Assembly: GCF_015207265.1 (NCBI RefSeq) | Contig: NZ_JADEXE010000002.1 | Coordinates: forward strand, 1 to 64,000 | DNA: 64,000 nucleotides | Origin: Nodosilinea sp. LEGE 07298 | GTDB taxonomy: Bacteria; Cyanobacteriota; Cyanobacteriia; Phormidesmidales; Phormidesmidaceae | Direction of reading: 5' to 3' | Notes under the pieces: model-generated | Seen by the model: the letters and a program-made list of their open reading frames with translations, nothing else | What the model was told of the DNA's origin: nothing | Databases searched by the model: none | Translations under genes and position numbers: made by a program | In this document: in pieces, positions 62,652 to 64,000 of the stretch | Layout of the letters: every line of letters starts with the position of its first letter | How positions within the stretch are numbered: position 1 is the stretch's first letter

Positions 62652-63032
62652 TTACTGCTTAAAGGGGTTAACCAAAATTAGCTCTTTGATTTGAGCAAAA
62701 TCGTCTTCATTGCGACTGACGAGCTGTAGCGAGTATTCCAAAGCCGTAGCCGCAATGATGGCATCAGGAACCTTAATTTTTAGGCTTTTTCGAATAGCAA
62801 TTGTTCGCTCAGCGATCTCGGAGCTAAGCGGTAACTCAACTAGTTGGCTCAGAAGTTGTTTGGCTTGGTTTTCGGCAGCCTCAGACTGTTTATATCCCAA
62901 TACTTCAATACGAGTAATGACAGAATAGGCACCCTCCCCTGCAATGCCTTCTCGCAAAAGGGCAGTGCCTGACTCAGGCAACTGGTTATTGAAATGGTAG
63001 ATAAAAATATTGGTGTCAAAGAGCAGCTTCAT
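62652..63032 (-). CDS. PIN-domain toxin (VapC-like)
   Basis: A 126-aa PIN-domain ribonuclease. Acidic residues are in MKLLFDTNIFIY (Asp6), ITRIEVLGY (Glu), VPDAIIAATAL (Asp) and SRNEDDF (Asp). The ATG at 63032 overlaps the antitoxin stop (TAATG). The toxin would cleave RNA when the antitoxin is lost. Confidence 0.9.
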   Translation of the reverse strand: MKLLFDTNIFIYHFNNQLPESGTALLREGIAGEGAYSVITRIEVLGYKQSEAAENQAKQLLSQLVELPLSSEIAERTIAIRKSLKIKVPDAIIAATALEYSLQLVSRNEDDFAQIKELILVNPFKQ

Positions 63033-63307
63033 TAGCCGACATCCTGAGGTTGCCAATCTAACTGTCGCTGTCGGTCGAGATTAGCATCAATTTCTTCAAT
63101 ACTTGAGTTTCCCCAACATCCCTGGGTGGCTTGCAGTATTGCATCGATATCGGCAGCATTCTTGCCAAGCAGTGTCTCAGATTGCGTTTGGTCGGCCCCT
63201 ACAACCTCAGGACGAAGCCGATTGACTAAGTAGCTCATTAGCTTCCACTGTTCTTCTAGGCTGAGCAATCTCAAATCACTCATCATGCGCTGTAGAATTG
63301 GGCTCAT
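63032..63307 (-). CDS. Antitoxin partner of the PIN-domain toxin
   Basis: A 91-aa protein with an amphipathic N-terminal half (LRLLSLEEQWKLMSYLVNRLRPE) and an acidic C-terminus (IEEIDANLDRQRQLDWQ), a layout common in cyanobacterial antitoxins paired with PIN toxins. No clear DNA-binding motif. It precedes the toxin with a 1-nt overlap. Confidence 0.78.
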   Translation of the reverse strand: MSPILQRMMSDLRLLSLEEQWKLMSYLVNRLRPEVVGADQTQSETLLGKNAADIDAILQATQGCWGNSSIEEIDANLDRQRQLDWQPQDVG

Positions 63308-63492
63308 ATTGCCGACCTACTTGCCAGTTATCTCTATATTGTAGTTACCATCCCCGTTGGCAATAGGCAAACAAGCATGGGAAAATGCTGCCTCTTCCAG
63401 CAGCTAGCCGAACTCAATGTTTTCGTAAAGGTCTGCCATAGGCACTTTGCAGTCAAGCGTATTGAACGTGAGCATGACGTACATTATGCGAG

Positions 63493-63529
63493 TAAGGGAC
63501 CGGGCGCTTTGAAGGTACCCGGTCCCTTA
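63493..63529 (-). terminator. 12-bp hairpin after the 95-aa gene
   Basis: TAAGGGACCGGG pairs with CCCGGTCCCTTA around a 13-nt loop, 4 nt after the stop at 63534. No T-run. Confidence 0.65.
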
Positions 63530-63533
63530 GCAA

Positions 63534-63821
63534 TTAGCTGAGCTGTCGCCAGCGCAGCAGGTAGCTAAACACCTCGCCCTGCTCTGGGGTAATCAAAATC
63601 CCTGATTCTGGGATTGTCACCAACTGGCTCCACTCCCGCTGTTCGGCGTAGCGGAGCAGGTGCAGGTGGTTGATCGCCCCTCGCACTCCGTCTGGGGAGC
63701 CGATTACCAGATGGCGCAATCGCTCTCGCCCCGGCTGAGGGTTGGGCGTTTCGAGGCGAAGCGAATTTAGATCCCTGGGTTCTTGCAGAACCCAGGGATC
63801 TTGACGGGTAAAACACAACAT
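63534..63821 (-). CDS. Small conserved hypothetical protein (95 aa)
   Basis: A soluble 95-aa protein (MLCFTRQDPWVLQEPRDLNS start, LVIGSPDGVRGAINHLHLLRYAE in the middle). No family recognised. I chose the ATG at 63821 because GGAGG lies 8 nt upstream; a longer frame from 63902 adds residues with no support. A hairpin follows. Confidence 0.65.
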   Translation of the reverse strand: MLCFTRQDPWVLQEPRDLNSLRLETPNPQPGRERLRHLVIGSPDGVRGAINHLHLLRYAEQREWSQLVTIPESGILITPEQGEVFSYLLRWRQLS

Positions 63822-64000
63822 GAGGGTTTCCTCCAAAGGAATGGATGGGTAGGAAACCAAAATTTGGCCGCTCCCAGACATCGTGCGGTTCGGAGCGGCC
63901 AAGAGTAAAATGCTACTCAGCCTCCGAGACTGCCTGTTTCAGCCTTGGGGGTCAGCCACTGGTTGGAGGGCCTAATCTCCTTCCAGTGGCGCTCGACCAA

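Overview
The window comes from a cyanobacterium. The HIP1 octamer GCGATCGC is scattered through most genes, and the gene families (TPR-CHAT proteins, DUF1822, CHASE2-CHAT, BicA-like transporter, type V-K CRISPR-associated transposon) are typical of filamentous Leptolyngbya/Nodosilinea-like lineages. The species cannot be fixed from sequence alone.

Region 1 (1-31,000) is one coherent accessory locus. On the left, on the minus strand, are a peptidase-type ABC exporter (cut by the window edge), an HlyD-like adaptor, a tandem cyclic-nucleotide-binding-domain protein, two double-glycine leader peptides and a TPR protein: an NHLM/RiPP-type export cluster. It is followed by secreted proteins: a Tat-exported caspase-like protein, three TPR-CHAT proteins (1052, 934 and 1675 aa), a trypsin-like protease, an RTX calcium-binding protein, a subtilisin-like protease and small exported proteins. 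In the middle sits a probable control module: a divergent sigma-70-like protein, DUF1822, a membrane CHASE2-CHAT protein and a secreted protein. Ten 32-bp promoter-like elements (GTGAATMAG, 12 nt, then AGMSATAKGTA; the two boxes are always 15 nt apart as defined below) lie 26-69 nt upstream of ten of these genes, on both strands. This is the strongest signal in the window: an alternative-sigma-type regulon controlling an exported protease, CHAT and peptide system.

Region 2 (31,000-37,400) holds a three-gene cassette that looks like an unclassified defence system: a DUF559-type nuclease, a 352-aa protein and a double P-loop (STAND-like plus HerA-like) ATPase. It ends in a strong hairpin.

Region 3 (37,500-46,100) is the targeting half of a type V-K CRISPR-associated transposon: the 3' half of a tRNA-Pro(CGG) gene, a transposon end with three TnsB-type repeats, a delocalised repeat whose spacer matches the adjacent tRNA fragment at 19 of 20 positions next to a GGTT PAM, a six-repeat CRISPR array with leader, a tracrRNA, cas12k, and a divergent cvkR with a perfect CvkR operator. 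tnsB, tnsC, tniQ and the other end are not in the window. What follows is an insertion-sequence graveyard: an integrase fragment, two broken transposases and an inserted IS4-type element.

Region 4 (46,300-64,000) is more ordinary: a Cys-rich exported peptide, a DUF547 lipoprotein, a SulP - universal stress protein - BicA-like operon, two copies of a 91-bp MITE, an MFS remnant, M3 oligopeptidase, GlsB-like and HdeD-like membrane proteins, a glutathione-reductase-like enzyme, a HEAT-repeat protein with a NACHT-associated N-terminal domain, and a PIN-type toxin-antitoxin pair.
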